Position numbers and translations under genes: made by a program. Source: Microbacterium hydrocarbonoxydans (GTDB taxonomy: Bacteria; Actinomycetota; Actinomycetes; Actinomycetales; Microbacteriaceae). From it: a stretch of 64,000 bases of DNA. The DNA lies in NCBI RefSeq assembly GCF_000956475.1, contig NZ_JYJB01000008.1, positions 186,001-250,000 of the forward strand, given 5' to 3'. Positions 36,416-43,951 of this stretch are shown piece by piece. Each line of letters begins with the position of its first letter. Position 1 is the stretch's first letter. The notes beneath the pieces are model-generated. The model saw only the letters and a program-made list of their open reading frames with translations. It was not told the DNA's origin and did not search any database.

Positions 36416-36438
36416 GGCGCCGCGCCCAGCGCGACGCC
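36416..36438. terminator. Possible bidirectional terminator hairpin
   Basis: Between two convergent stop codons, GGCG-CC-GCGC (36416-36425) can pair with GCGC-GA-CGCC (36429-36438), leaving a small internal loop. There is no T-tract on either strand, so the assignment rests on position and pairing only. Confidence 0.35.
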
Positions 36439-36450
36439 CCCTGAACGATC

Positions 36451-37353
36451 TCAGGAGCGGATGACGGCCTGTGGAACGACGATCACGGGAACGGTCGCGC
36501 TGCGCACGATCTTGGTGCCGTGCGAGCCCAGGAACACCCGCGCGAAGGGGTTCATGCTGCTCGAGCCCACCACGAGCAGATCGCCTTCGCCCCAGCCGAT
36601 GTCGTCGACGGCGGCCGCCCACGACTCGCCCACGCCGATCGCGACCTCCTCGAGCGTCGGTCCGGGAGTGAGCTCCTCGATCTCGTCGATGATCGACAGC
36701 GAGTGATGCCGGATGCGATCTGCCCATTCTGTGAGCACAGGGTCCTCCGCGCGGCCGCCGGCGCCCGAGAGGATGCCGGTCTCGGCATCCGGCCTGACCG
36801 CGAACGAGGCGATCCTGAGCGCGGCGCCCGCTCGCGCTGCGACCGGGGCCGCTCCGCGCACCAGGTCCTGCGCGGCCTCCGAGCCGCCGTATGCGGCTGT
36901 GACGCGCGTGATGCGCGCGTCGAGCTGCACCCGGTAGCCGACGGGGGCGATCGCGACGGGTGCCGGCGAGGCATGGAGCAGCGCCTCGGTCACCGACCCG
37001 AGAGTGATGCGGCCGTGCTCTCCCCGCCCCGCGGAGCCGACCACCAGGAGCTCGGGCTTCTCCGCATCCGCGAGTTCGAGCAGCCCGCGCCGCGACGAGG
37101 CCGCTTCGTGCACGAGGTACCTGGCCTTCACCTGCCCACCGAGCACGCTCGCCGCATGGTCGAGCACCTGCTCGGCCGCCGCGCGGTCGTGCGCGCGCCA
37201 CTCGTGGTCGACGCCGCCGCGCAGCGGCGCCCACGCCGAGCCGACGACAGCGGCGACGACCAGGTCGGTCTCCAGCGAGTGCGCGAGCTGGGCGGCGAGC
37301 GTGAGCACCGATGAGGAGCGCCGCCCCGTGTCGACGCCGACGAGCAGGCTCAT
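36451..37353 (-). CDS. Universal stress protein with two Usp domains
   Basis: A 300-residue tandem UspA protein. The first domain begins MSLLVGVDTGRRSSSVLTLAAQLA and ends with the ATP-type motif VVGSAGRGEHGRITLGSVTEALLHASPAPVAI; the second ends LLVVGSSSMNPFARVFLGSHGTKIVRSATVPVIVV. Both G2xG9GS-like motifs are recognisable. The start overlaps the stop of the amino acid permease gene by ATGA, so the two are coupled; permease-Usp pairing suggests the Usp unit modulates transport in response to nucleotide state. Confidence 0.9.
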   Translation of the reverse strand: MSLLVGVDTGRRSSSVLTLAAQLAHSLETDLVVAAVVGSAWAPLRGGVDHEWRAHDRAAAEQVLDHAASVLGGQVKARYLVHEAASSRRGLLELADAEKPELLVVGSAGRGEHGRITLGSVTEALLHASPAPVAIAPVGYRVQLDARITRVTAAYGGSEAAQDLVRGAAPVAARAGAALRIASFAVRPDAETGILSGAGGRAEDPVLTEWADRIRHHSLSIIDEIEELTPGPTLEEVAIGVGESWAAAVDDIGWGEGDLLVVGSSSMNPFARVFLGSHGTKIVRSATVPVIVVPQAVIRS

Positions 37354-38804
37354 CGCCGGTCGCCTTCCACGCGGACGGTCGTCGTGAACGGCACGTCGGC
37401 GCTCAGGGGAGCATTGCCGGGCTCGAGAGCCGATCGGCGACGGCCGTAGAAGTAGTAGAACGCGAGGAACGCGGCGACCCAGATCACGAACACGATGATC
37501 GTGATGGGGCGCAGCTGGGTGATGATCCAGATGCAGCCGGCGATCGACAGGAGGGGAGTGATCGGATACAGCGGAACCTTGAAGCCGCGCTCGAGGTCGG
37601 GCTCGCGGCGGCGCAGGATGATGAGCCCCACGGACACCACGAGGAACGCGGCGAGGGTGCCGATGCTCGTCATCTCGGCGAGGAAGGTGATCGGGATGAC
37701 GCCCGCGAGCACTGCGACGACGCCCGACACGATGAGCGTGTTGTGCACGGGCGTGCGCGTGCGCTCGTTGACCTTCGCGAAGATCTTCGGGATCATGCCG
37801 TCGCGCGACATCGCGAACAGGATGCGCGTCTGGCCGTACAGGGTGACGAGCGTGACGCTGAAGATCGAGATGACCGCGCCGACCGCGAGCACGGTCGCCG
37901 GCCACGAGCTGCCGACCACCTGGGCGAGGATCGCGGCGAGCCCCGCCTCCTGACCCTCGAACTGACCGGCCGGCTGCGCGCCGATCGCGACGAGCGCGAC
38001 GCCGATGTAGAGCGCGATCACGACCACCAGCGCGAGCAGGATGGCGAGGGGCAGGTTGCGCTTCGGGTTCTTGGCCTCCTCGCCCGCCGTCGACACCGCG
38101 TCGAGGCCGATGAACGAGAAGAAGATGACGCCGGCTCCCGCCGCGACGCCGCCGATGCCGTAGGGGGCGAAATCGGCGAAGTGGTCGGAGTTCCAGCCGG
38201 TCACGCCCAGCGCGATGAAGAACAGCAGCACGCCGATCTTGATGCAGACCATGACCGCGTTGGTGACGACCGACTCCTTGGTGCCGCGGATCAGCAGGAT
38301 CGCGCACAGCGCGACCAGGATCACGGCGGGAAGGTTCACCAGGCCGCCCTCCTCCGGCGCGTTGATGAGCGCCTCGGGAAGACGGATGCCGAACACGTTC
38401 TGCAGCAGCTCGTTGAGGTACTGCGACCAGCCGACGGCGACAGCGCCGGCCGAGACGGCGTACTCGAGCAGCAGGCACGCGCCGACGACCATCGCGGTGC
38501 CCTCGCCCATCGTGGCGTAGGCGTACGAGTAGGTCGAGCCGGAGACCGGCACCGCCCCCGCGAGCTCGGCGTAGCAGAGGGCCGTGAGTCCCGCGACGGC
38601 GCCGGCGATCACGAACGACCAGACGACGGCGGGGCCGGCGAGCGGCACCGCCTGCGACATTATGAAGAAGATCCCGGTGCCGATCGTGCAGCTGATGCCG
38701 ATCGCCATGAGCGGGAACAGCCCGATCGTCCTGTGCAGCGGCGAGTCCCCCGTGCCTCGTCCGATCGGTTTGCGCCTCAGCAGCTGTTGGGCGAGTGTCG
38801 TCAT
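37350..38804 (-). CDS. APC-family cationic amino acid permease
   Basis: A 484-residue membrane protein of the CAT-like branch of the APC superfamily. It has LMAIGISCTIGTGIFFIMSQAVPLAGPAVVWSFVIAGAVAGLTALCYAELAGAVPVSGSTYSYAY at the N-terminus, with the substrate-binding unwound segment GTGIF, and FFSFIGLDAVSTAGEEAKNPKRNLPLAI in helix 6. Cytoplasmic amino acid import, possibly Arg, Lys or Orn, is inferred. It lies upstream of a Usp gene (overlap) and 126 bp downstream of a basic amino acid decarboxylase gene on the same strand. Two short hairpins lie in that gap. Confidence 0.9.
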   Translation of the reverse strand: MTTLAQQLLRRKPIGRGTGDSPLHRTIGLFPLMAIGISCTIGTGIFFIMSQAVPLAGPAVVWSFVIAGAVAGLTALCYAELAGAVPVSGSTYSYAYATMGEGTAMVVGACLLLEYAVSAGAVAVGWSQYLNELLQNVFGIRLPEALINAPEEGGLVNLPAVILVALCAILLIRGTKESVVTNAVMVCIKIGVLLFFIALGVTGWNSDHFADFAPYGIGGVAAGAGVIFFSFIGLDAVSTAGEEAKNPKRNLPLAILLALVVVIALYIGVALVAIGAQPAGQFEGQEAGLAAILAQVVGSSWPATVLAVGAVISIFSVTLVTLYGQTRILFAMSRDGMIPKIFAKVNERTRTPVHNTLIVSGVVAVLAGVIPITFLAEMTSIGTLAAFLVVSVGLIILRRREPDLERGFKVPLYPITPLLSIAGCIWIITQLRPITIIVFVIWVAAFLAFYYFYGRRRSALEPGNAPLSADVPFTTTVRVEGDRR

Positions 38805-38824
38805 CTGGCTACCCGTTCTTCAGG

Positions 38825-38878
38825 GGTGACGGCTTCCTTGCTCGTCACCTTCGGACTACGGCCGGATCGGAGGATCCG
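38825..38878. terminator. Two hairpins between decarboxylase and permease genes
   Basis: GGTGACG (38825-38831) pairs with CGTCACC (38843-38849), and CGGATC (38863-38868) pairs with GATCCG (38873-38878) around a 4-base loop. They lie after the decarboxylase stop and within the likely leader of the permease gene, so they could end the first transcript or attenuate the second. No known riboswitch class was recognised here. Confidence 0.35.
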
Positions 38879-38929
38879 ACGATATCGGTGTCTGTCGGGG
38901 GTGCGTCCAGGCTACCCGCACGCACTCCT

Positions 38930-40438
38930 TCAGACGACGGCGAGCGCGGCCGCGCCCGCCGTTTCCGCCCCCGCCGACGCGTCGACGACGACCCGCAGGC
39001 CGTCGACCGCGGCATCGAGCGAGCCGCGCACATAGCCACCAGGAGTCGCCGCGATTCCGCGCAGGAACCCGATCGTGTCGGCAGTGAGCACTTCTCCGGG
39101 GAGGACGTTGGGGATGCCGGGCGGATACGCGGCGAGGGAGTCGGCCGAGACCCGGCCGATCGCCTGTGCGGCCGGCACGATCTCGGTGTGCGCGAAGGCG
39201 GCGTCGCGGGGGCGCATGACCGCGGGCCCCGGCTGAGGCAGCGCGACGGAGGCGTCGATGCCGCGCGCGGCGAGGTCGCCGACGGGGCGCAGCGCCTCGA
39301 GCGCCGCGACGAATCGCGCGGCATCCGGCGTGGTTCCCGGCCCGACGAAGGCGACGATGCACGACGCCGTGGAGATCTCGGTCATGATGCCGGCGGTGCG
39401 GATGAGCTCTTCGCGCACGGCATGGCCGTGCAGCCCCGCGGCGCCCACGTCGATCGACACGCGCAGCGGGTCGTGGTCGACGATGTCGGGGAAGGCCGAG
39501 AAGCCGTCGCTCACGATCGGAAAGCGCCCGGTGGCGCGCACGGCATCGCGCAGCTCCTGTGCGGCCGCGAGCGAGTCCGCGATGCGGTCGTGGCCCTCTT
39601 CCAGCGTCGCGCGGGCAAGGTCGAGCGACGCCAGCAGCAGCGAGCTCGCGCTGGTCGACTGCGTGTACATGAACGCCCGGTCGATCAGCGGCTCGAGCTC
39701 GGCGGCCCATGCACCCTCACCCAGGTGCAGCATGGCCGACTGCGTCAGACTGCCGCCCATCTTGTGCGTCGACGACACCACGAGGTCGGCGCCGAGCGCG
39801 AGCGGGTTGGCGGGGAGCTCGGGATGGAAGCCGAAGTGCGCGGCCCACGCGGCGTCGACCACGAGCGGCACGCCGGCCTCGTGGCACACCTCGGCGATGC
39901 CGGCGACGTCGGCCACAGCGCCGAAGTAGCTGGGGCTGATGATGTAGGCGGCCTTCGCGTCGCCGCGGCTCAGCGCCTCGCGCATGGCCGCCGGGGTCAC
40001 GCCGTGGTTGATGCCGTGGTGCTGGTCGATGGTCGGCTGCACGAACCGCGGGTCGAGACCGCCCAGGATGATGCCGTCGAAGAAGCTCGAGTGCGCGCTG
40101 CGCTGGGCCACGACGACCTCGTCCGGCGTGCGGAACGCGGCGAGCGCGAGCGCAGCCATGCGGTTCGCCTCCGAGGCGCCGTTGGTGAGGAACCACGTCC
40201 GTCGAGCACCCCAGGCGCGTGCGGCTGCGGCGCGGGCCTCCTCGAGCGGGTTCGTCTCGCCCTTGTCGATGCCGTCGAGGAGCGGTTCGAGGTCGTAGCG
40301 CAGCACGTCGTGCCCGAAGAACTCCGTCAGCAGCGGGGCGGCAGCCGGGTCGGCGCCGTGCCCTGGGACGTTGAACCGCCGCAGGTCGCGTGAGGCGTAG
40401 CGGCGGATGGCGTCGGCGTAGGGCGTCTTCGAGGTCAC
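38930..40438 (-). CDS. PLP-dependent Orn/Lys/Arg decarboxylase, aminotransferase-fold type
   Basis: A 502-residue enzyme of the small SpeA-like class. The fold begins YASRDLRRFNVPGHGADPAAAPLL, then the phosphate-cup segment TWFLTNGASEANRMA, the Asp/Ala region VPLVVDAAWAAHFGFHP and the PLP-lysine motif VVSSTHKMGGSLTQSAMLH; the C-terminal domain has YPPGIPNVLPGE, where the family substrate-binding region lies. Lysine, ornithine or arginine is the expected substrate, giving cadaverine, putrescine or agmatine. The start is GTG at 40438 with GGAAAG upstream. A LysR gene is divergent, and a cationic amino acid permease lies downstream. Confidence 0.88.
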   Translation of the reverse strand: MTSKTPYADAIRRYASRDLRRFNVPGHGADPAAAPLLTEFFGHDVLRYDLEPLLDGIDKGETNPLEEARAAAARAWGARRTWFLTNGASEANRMAALALAAFRTPDEVVVAQRSAHSSFFDGIILGGLDPRFVQPTIDQHHGINHGVTPAAMREALSRGDAKAAYIISPSYFGAVADVAGIAEVCHEAGVPLVVDAAWAAHFGFHPELPANPLALGADLVVSSTHKMGGSLTQSAMLHLGEGAWAAELEPLIDRAFMYTQSTSASSLLLASLDLARATLEEGHDRIADSLAAAQELRDAVRATGRFPIVSDGFSAFPDIVDHDPLRVSIDVGAAGLHGHAVREELIRTAGIMTEISTASCIVAFVGPGTTPDAARFVAALEALRPVGDLAARGIDASVALPQPGPAVMRPRDAAFAHTEIVPAAQAIGRVSADSLAAYPPGIPNVLPGEVLTADTIGFLRGIAATPGGYVRGSLDAAVDGLRVVVDASAGAETAGAAALAVV

Positions 40439-40516
40439 GGATCGATCTTTCCGCGGACGGCTAGCATAGGGAATGGAGACATTTCTGGATTGGTCAATAA
40501 CAGGTATGGAGCGCGG

Positions 40517-41419
40517 ATGCTTGACCTGCGACAGCTGAAGGCGCTGCGCGCCGTCGCAGAGCACGGCTCGGTGCTCCGAGCCGCCGCCGCGCTGCAGTGG
40601 AGTCAGCCCACCGTCACGCATCACCTCCGGGGCATCGGACGGGTGCTCGACGCCGAGGTCGTCGCGGCCGGCCCGGAGGGCACCCGGCTGACCGCCGTAG
40701 GCGAGGCGATGCTGCCGCACGCGATCGCGATCCTCGACCGCTCCGACCGGGCGGTCGAGGAGATCCGATCGCTGATCGTCTCCGAGCGGCGGCGCATAGC
40801 GATCGGCGTCTTCCCTTCGGCAGGCGCGCGGCTGCTGCCACAGGTGGTGCTCACGCTGCAGGATGCCGGGTTCGCCCCCGACGTCACGGAAGCAGAGCTC
40901 GATCCCCTCATGGAGGCCGTGATCGGGCTGCGGCTCGACGCCGCGATCGTCTACGACGCACCCGGCCGGCCCACGATCCTGCCGCCGGGGTTCCGCATGG
41001 TTCCCGTGCGCCGGGAGCACCTGTCGGTCATCGTCCCGGCCGATCACCCGCTGGCCGGGCGCCCCGGCGTGCACCTCGCCGACCTCGCGGAGGAGTCGTG
41101 GGTGGCGGGCGCCGCCGAATCCGATCCGGTCGACGCCGCCCTCGCGAAGGCCGCCGAGCGGGCCGGGTTCACGCCGCGCATCGCGATCCGCAGTGACGAC
41201 TACGCCGTCGTCGCCGCCTATGTCGCGGCAGGTTTCGGCGCCGCTCTCGTGCCCGAGCTCGCGCTTCCGACGCACCTCGACACGGTGGCCGCGCTGCCGG
41301 TGGAGGACAGCACACTCGAGCGCCGGATCTTCCTCGTGACGTCACCCTCGGTCGGGCTCGCGGCGCGCACGGCACTCGAGGCATCGCTGCGCGCCGTCGC
41401 GGATGAGGGCGTAGCCTGA
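40517..41419 (+). CDS. LysR family transcriptional regulator
   Basis: A 300-residue regulator. The winged helix-turn-helix is MLDLRQLKALRAVAEHGSVLRAAAALQWSQPTVTHHLRGIGRVL (residues 1-44), followed by a linker helix and a periplasmic-binding-like effector domain (RIAIGVFPSAGARLLPQVV onward). The ATG at 40517 starts at the family N-terminus. It is divergent from the decarboxylase gene 79 bp away, the usual LysR arrangement, and is followed at five bases by the CDF transporter gene. Confidence 0.92.
   Translation: MLDLRQLKALRAVAEHGSVLRAAAALQWSQPTVTHHLRGIGRVLDAEVVAAGPEGTRLTAVGEAMLPHAIAILDRSDRAVEEIRSLIVSERRRIAIGVFPSAGARLLPQVVLTLQDAGFAPDVTEAELDPLMEAVIGLRLDAAIVYDAPGRPTILPPGFRMVPVRREHLSVIVPADHPLAGRPGVHLADLAEESWVAGAAESDPVDAALAKAAERAGFTPRIAIRSDDYAVVAAYVAAGFGAALVPELALPTHLDTVAALPVEDSTLERRIFLVTSPSVGLAARTALEASLRAVADEGVA
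41412..41417 (+). promoter_or_regulatory. -10 box for a leaderless CDF transporter transcript
   Basis: TAGCCT lies six bases before the GTG at 41424, inside the end of the LysR gene. It would let the transporter be transcribed independently of the regulator. Confidence 0.45.
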
Positions 41420-41423
41420 CCGC

Positions 41424-42347
41424 GTGACCGTCATCATCGCCTTCCTCGCCAACGTCCTGGTCGCGGTCGCGAAGACCGTGGCCGCCATCATCACCGCATC
41501 CGCGTCGATGGTCGCCGAGGCCGCCCATTCCTGGGCAGACGCCGGCAACGAGGTGTTCCTGCTCATCGCCGACCGCCGAGGCGGCCGCACGAAGGATCAG
41601 CGGCATCCGCTCGGATACGGGCGCTCCGCCTTCGTGTGGTCGCTGATCGCCGCATTCGGGATCTTCACGGCCGGATCGATCGTGTCGATCATGCACGGCA
41701 TCCAGGAGCTCTCCGAGACCGGTCCCGTCGAGAGCCCGATCGTCGCCTACACGGTGCTCGGCATCTCGTTCGTGCTCGAGGGCGCCTCCTTCACGCAGGC
41801 CATGGTGAAGTCGCGGCGCCTGGCGCGCGAGCGCGGCGCATCCACGTGGGACTTCGTGCTCGAGACGAGCGACACGACCCTGCGCGCGGTGTTCTTCGAA
41901 GACGCGGCAGCCCTGATCGGCCTCGCACTGGCCGGCGGGGCGATCGCGATGCATCAGATCACCGGGGTCGCCGCCTGGGACGCCGTGGGATCGATCCTCG
42001 TGGGCGTGCTGCTCGGCGTCGTCGCCCTGATCCTCATCAAGCGCAACGTCGCGTTCCTCGTCGGGACCAATGCGTCGCCGACGCTGCGGGCGCGGGTCGG
42101 ACGCGCGCTGCTCGCGTCACCGCATATCCAGCGCGTGACCTACCTGCACATCGAGTACGTCGGCCCGAACCGCCTGTTCGTGGTGGCCGAGGTCGACCTC
42201 GCGGGTGACGCCCGGGAGCACGACGTCGCACGCCGAATGCGCGCGATCGAGCAGCAGATCGAGGCGAATGCGGTCATCGAGACCGTCGTGCTCTCGCTGT
42301 CGGTCGACGACGAGCCGTCGCTCGACTTCGGCGAGACCGAGGCCTGA
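41424..42347 (+). CDS. Cation diffusion facilitator family transporter
   Basis: A 307-residue metal/proton antiporter of the cytoplasmic membrane. Six hydrophobic segments are visible. The transmembrane metal site is suggested by SMVAEAAHSWADAGNEVFLL (helix 2, residues about 30-49) and by DTTLRAVFFEDAAALIGLALA (helix 5, residues about 151-171), where two acidic residues line the path. The signature RHPLGYGRSAFVWSL follows helix 2. A C-terminal cytoplasmic domain ends without a His-rich tail. Zinc, iron or manganese efflux is likely. The adjoining His-rich regulators may be functionally linked. Confidence 0.9.
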   Translation: MTVIIAFLANVLVAVAKTVAAIITASASMVAEAAHSWADAGNEVFLLIADRRGGRTKDQRHPLGYGRSAFVWSLIAAFGIFTAGSIVSIMHGIQELSETGPVESPIVAYTVLGISFVLEGASFTQAMVKSRRLARERGASTWDFVLETSDTTLRAVFFEDAAALIGLALAGGAIAMHQITGVAAWDAVGSILVGVLLGVVALILIKRNVAFLVGTNASPTLRARVGRALLASPHIQRVTYLHIEYVGPNRLFVVAEVDLAGDAREHDVARRMRAIEQQIEANAVIETVVLSLSVDDEPSLDFGETEA

Positions 42348-42351
42348 TCGC

Positions 42352-42912
42352 TCAGCTCCAGTTGTCGGCGAGCTTGTTCAGCAGCCGGGCGAGTTCGGTG
42401 CGCTCGTCGTCGGTGAAGGCCGCCAGAGCCTTGCCGAGCGCTTCGCGCCGTTCGCCCTTGACGCCCTTCGCCATCCTTCGCCCCTCGTCTGTGAGCGCGA
42501 TGCGGGTGCGGCGTGCATCGTCGGGGTCGGCTTCTCGGCGCACGAAGCCGTGCGCGACGCCCTGCTGCACGAGGCGCGAGGCGCGAGGCTGATCGACGCC
42601 GATAGCCGCTCCGAGATCGCTCACGCTGAGAGGAGCGGATGCCGCGGCGAGTGCCTCGAGCATCCGCATGCGTGCCAGTCCGCCGAAGCGGGACGCAGGG
42701 TCGCCCATCCACGGCGGGCCGCCGGCAGACCCCGGATGGCCAGGGTGGCGGCCGTGATGATCGGGATGCTCATGACCGGCCGGCTCCCCGTGCGGACCGC
42801 CGTGCGGGCCGCCATGCCAGCCGCCAGACCCCCGGCCGCCTGGCCTGCGCCCGCGCAGCCTGGACAGGGCCTGCGCGATGATCTCGGCGGGGTCGTTCTC
42901 TGCGGCGCTCAC
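42352..42912 (-). CDS. MarR family regulator with His/Gly-rich N-terminal extension
   Basis: A 186-residue protein. Residues about 22-70 are rich in Gly, His and Pro (GGWHGGPHGGPHGEPAGHEHPDHHGRHPGHPG), then a MarR winged helix (LARMRMLEALAAASAPLSVSDLGAAIGVDQPRASRLVQQGVAHGFVRREADPDDARRTRIALTDEGRRM) and a C-terminal dimer helix. The His-rich stretch is not usual for MarR proteins and may bind metal. Start GTG at 42912. It is divergent from another His-rich winged-helix gene across a repeated operator and converges with the CDF transporter gene. Confidence 0.85.
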   Translation of the reverse strand: MSAAENDPAEIIAQALSRLRGRRPGGRGSGGWHGGPHGGPHGEPAGHEHPDHHGRHPGHPGSAGGPPWMGDPASRFGGLARMRMLEALAAASAPLSVSDLGAAIGVDQPRASRLVQQGVAHGFVRREADPDDARRTRIALTDEGRRMAKGVKGERREALGKALAAFTDDERTELARLLNKLADNWS

Positions 42913-42923
42913 GGTTCGATTTT

Positions 42924-43001
42924 ACATGCGACTTGACATGCATCGCTACCCCATGTCACCATACATATACATGCACTGTGACAAGCACATGCACACTGAC
43001 A
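42924..43001. promoter_or_regulatory. Three direct repeats ACATGC-N4-TGACA in a divergent promoter region
   Basis: The 15-bp pattern ACATGC-N4-TGACA occurs at 42924-42938, 42969-42983 and 42987-43001. In addition TGACATG (42934-42940) and CATGTCA (42952-42958) form an inverted repeat. This stretch is markedly AT-richer than its surroundings and fills the gap between the two divergent regulator genes, so it should be the binding region for one or both of them. Confidence 0.75.
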
Positions 43002-43016
43002 TCAAAGGACTTCATG

Positions 43017-43670
43017 ATGAACACCCACACAGACACACAGATCTCTCGCCCGTTCGGCTACTGGGTCAAGGCGGTCGACCGGCTGATGGCCGCCGAGTTC
43101 GCCCGCGCCTTCGAGAGCGAGGGAGCGACGCGCCGCGACTGGCGCCAGCTCAACGTGGTCGACGGCACGGCCGCATCAGGCCGCCCGCTGCACCCCGCCA
43201 GACTGCGGCGACTCGTCGAGCGGGGCTGGGTCGCGAAGACGGGTGAGGGCTGGACCCTCACCGACGAAGGGCGAGCCGCCAAGGAGCGCCTCGGCACGGT
43301 CGTCGACGGCATCAGGGCTCAGGTGGCGGATGCCGTCTCCCCCGAGGACTACGACACCACCGTCGCGACGCTCGAGCAGATCGCCCGCACGTTCGGCTGG
43401 GACGAGAACACTCCGCTGCCGCGTCGTCATCGCGGAGAGCGCGGAGGGGCTCACGGCTTCGGCCGGCGGCACGGACACCCGTTCGGACGCGGCCACGGCT
43501 TCGGTCCGGGCCTCGGACACGGCTTCGGCCACGACGGCCCCGGCGCACACGACGGCGATCACGGTCACCACCGCCACGAGCACGGTCACCCCGCAGGCGA
43601 CCGCCGTGCGACTCAGGCGACCTTCGAACGCGGCTTCGACGCGGGCTACTCCCGCGGACGCGACGCCTGA
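43017..43670 (+). CDS. Winged-helix (MarR-like) protein with His-rich C-terminal tail
   Basis: A 217-residue protein. Residues about 10-125 look like a MarR-type unit (FGYWVKAVDRLMAAEFARAF, then PARLRRLVERGWVAKTGEGWTLTDEGRAAKERL and a dimer helix). Residues about 140-195 are almost entirely Gly, His, Arg and Asp in motifs such as GHGFGPGLGHGFGHDG and HDGDHGHHRHEHGH, a likely metal-binding tail, followed by a short helix ending YSRGRDA. Two adjacent ATGs occur; the second (43017) is seven bases after AAAGGA and is preferred. It is divergent from the His-rich MarR gene. Confidence 0.82.
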   Translation: MNTHTDTQISRPFGYWVKAVDRLMAAEFARAFESEGATRRDWRQLNVVDGTAASGRPLHPARLRRLVERGWVAKTGEGWTLTDEGRAAKERLGTVVDGIRAQVADAVSPEDYDTTVATLEQIARTFGWDENTPLPRRHRGERGGAHGFGRRHGHPFGRGHGFGPGLGHGFGHDGPGAHDGDHGHHRHEHGHPAGDRRATQATFERGFDAGYSRGRDA

Positions 43671-43685
43671 GTCGCCACGCCTACC

Positions 43686-43853
43686 GGTCGTAGAGCGAGC
43701 GAAGCCAGACGAAACGCCTCACCCCTTCCGGTCGTTGAGCGAGCGAAGCGAGACGAAACGCCTCACCCCTCCCGGGTCGTCGAGCAAGCGAAGCGAGACG
43801 AAACGCCTCACCCCTCCCGGTCGTTGAGCGAGCGAAGCGAGACGAAACGCCTC
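43686..43853 (+). repeat. Four tandem copies of a 44-45 bp repeat
   Basis: Units begin with GGTCGT at 43686, 43730, 43775 and 43819, giving periods of 44, 45 and 44 bp. The core contains GAGCGAGCGAAGCGAGACGA followed by AACGCCTC. Copies differ at a few positions. There are no unique spacers. The array lies between convergent gene ends (43670 and 43952). Confidence 0.9.
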
Positions 43854-43883
43854 CAGCCGAACTCGACGCAGGAGACATGCGTT

Positions 43884-43920
43884 CGTCTCGGTCGCTGGCG
43901 CTCCCTCGCTCAACGACCGG
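43884..43920 (-). repeat. Inverted, diverged copy of the 44-bp repeat
   Basis: Read on the minus strand, this stretch begins CCGGTCGTTGAGCGAGGGAG and ends CCGAGACG, matching the start and end of the tandem unit with changes in the middle. Together with the fourth unit it could form a large hairpin before the end of the converging gene at 43952. Confidence 0.7.
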
Positions 43921-43951
43921 AAGCGGGAGCCGCCGATGACCGGAAGCGAGA

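Noticed and set aside
36451..38478. 675-residue protein extending the Usp gene upstream
   Set aside because: The added part is an out-of-frame reading of the APC permease gene; MSLLVGVDTG at 37353 is a typical Usp start and overlaps the permease stop.
38805..38929. c-di-AMP (ydaO) riboswitch before the APC permease-Usp genes
   Set aside because: Two short hairpins exist, but the conserved ydaO core could not be found and the leader is short.
38930..41275. 781-residue extended frame for the decarboxylase
   Set aside because: The upstream part is antisense to the LysR gene; the GTG at 40438 fits the family start.
43686..43853. CRISPR array
   Set aside because: The four units repeat head to tail across their whole 44-45 bp length with no unique spacers, and no cas genes are nearby.
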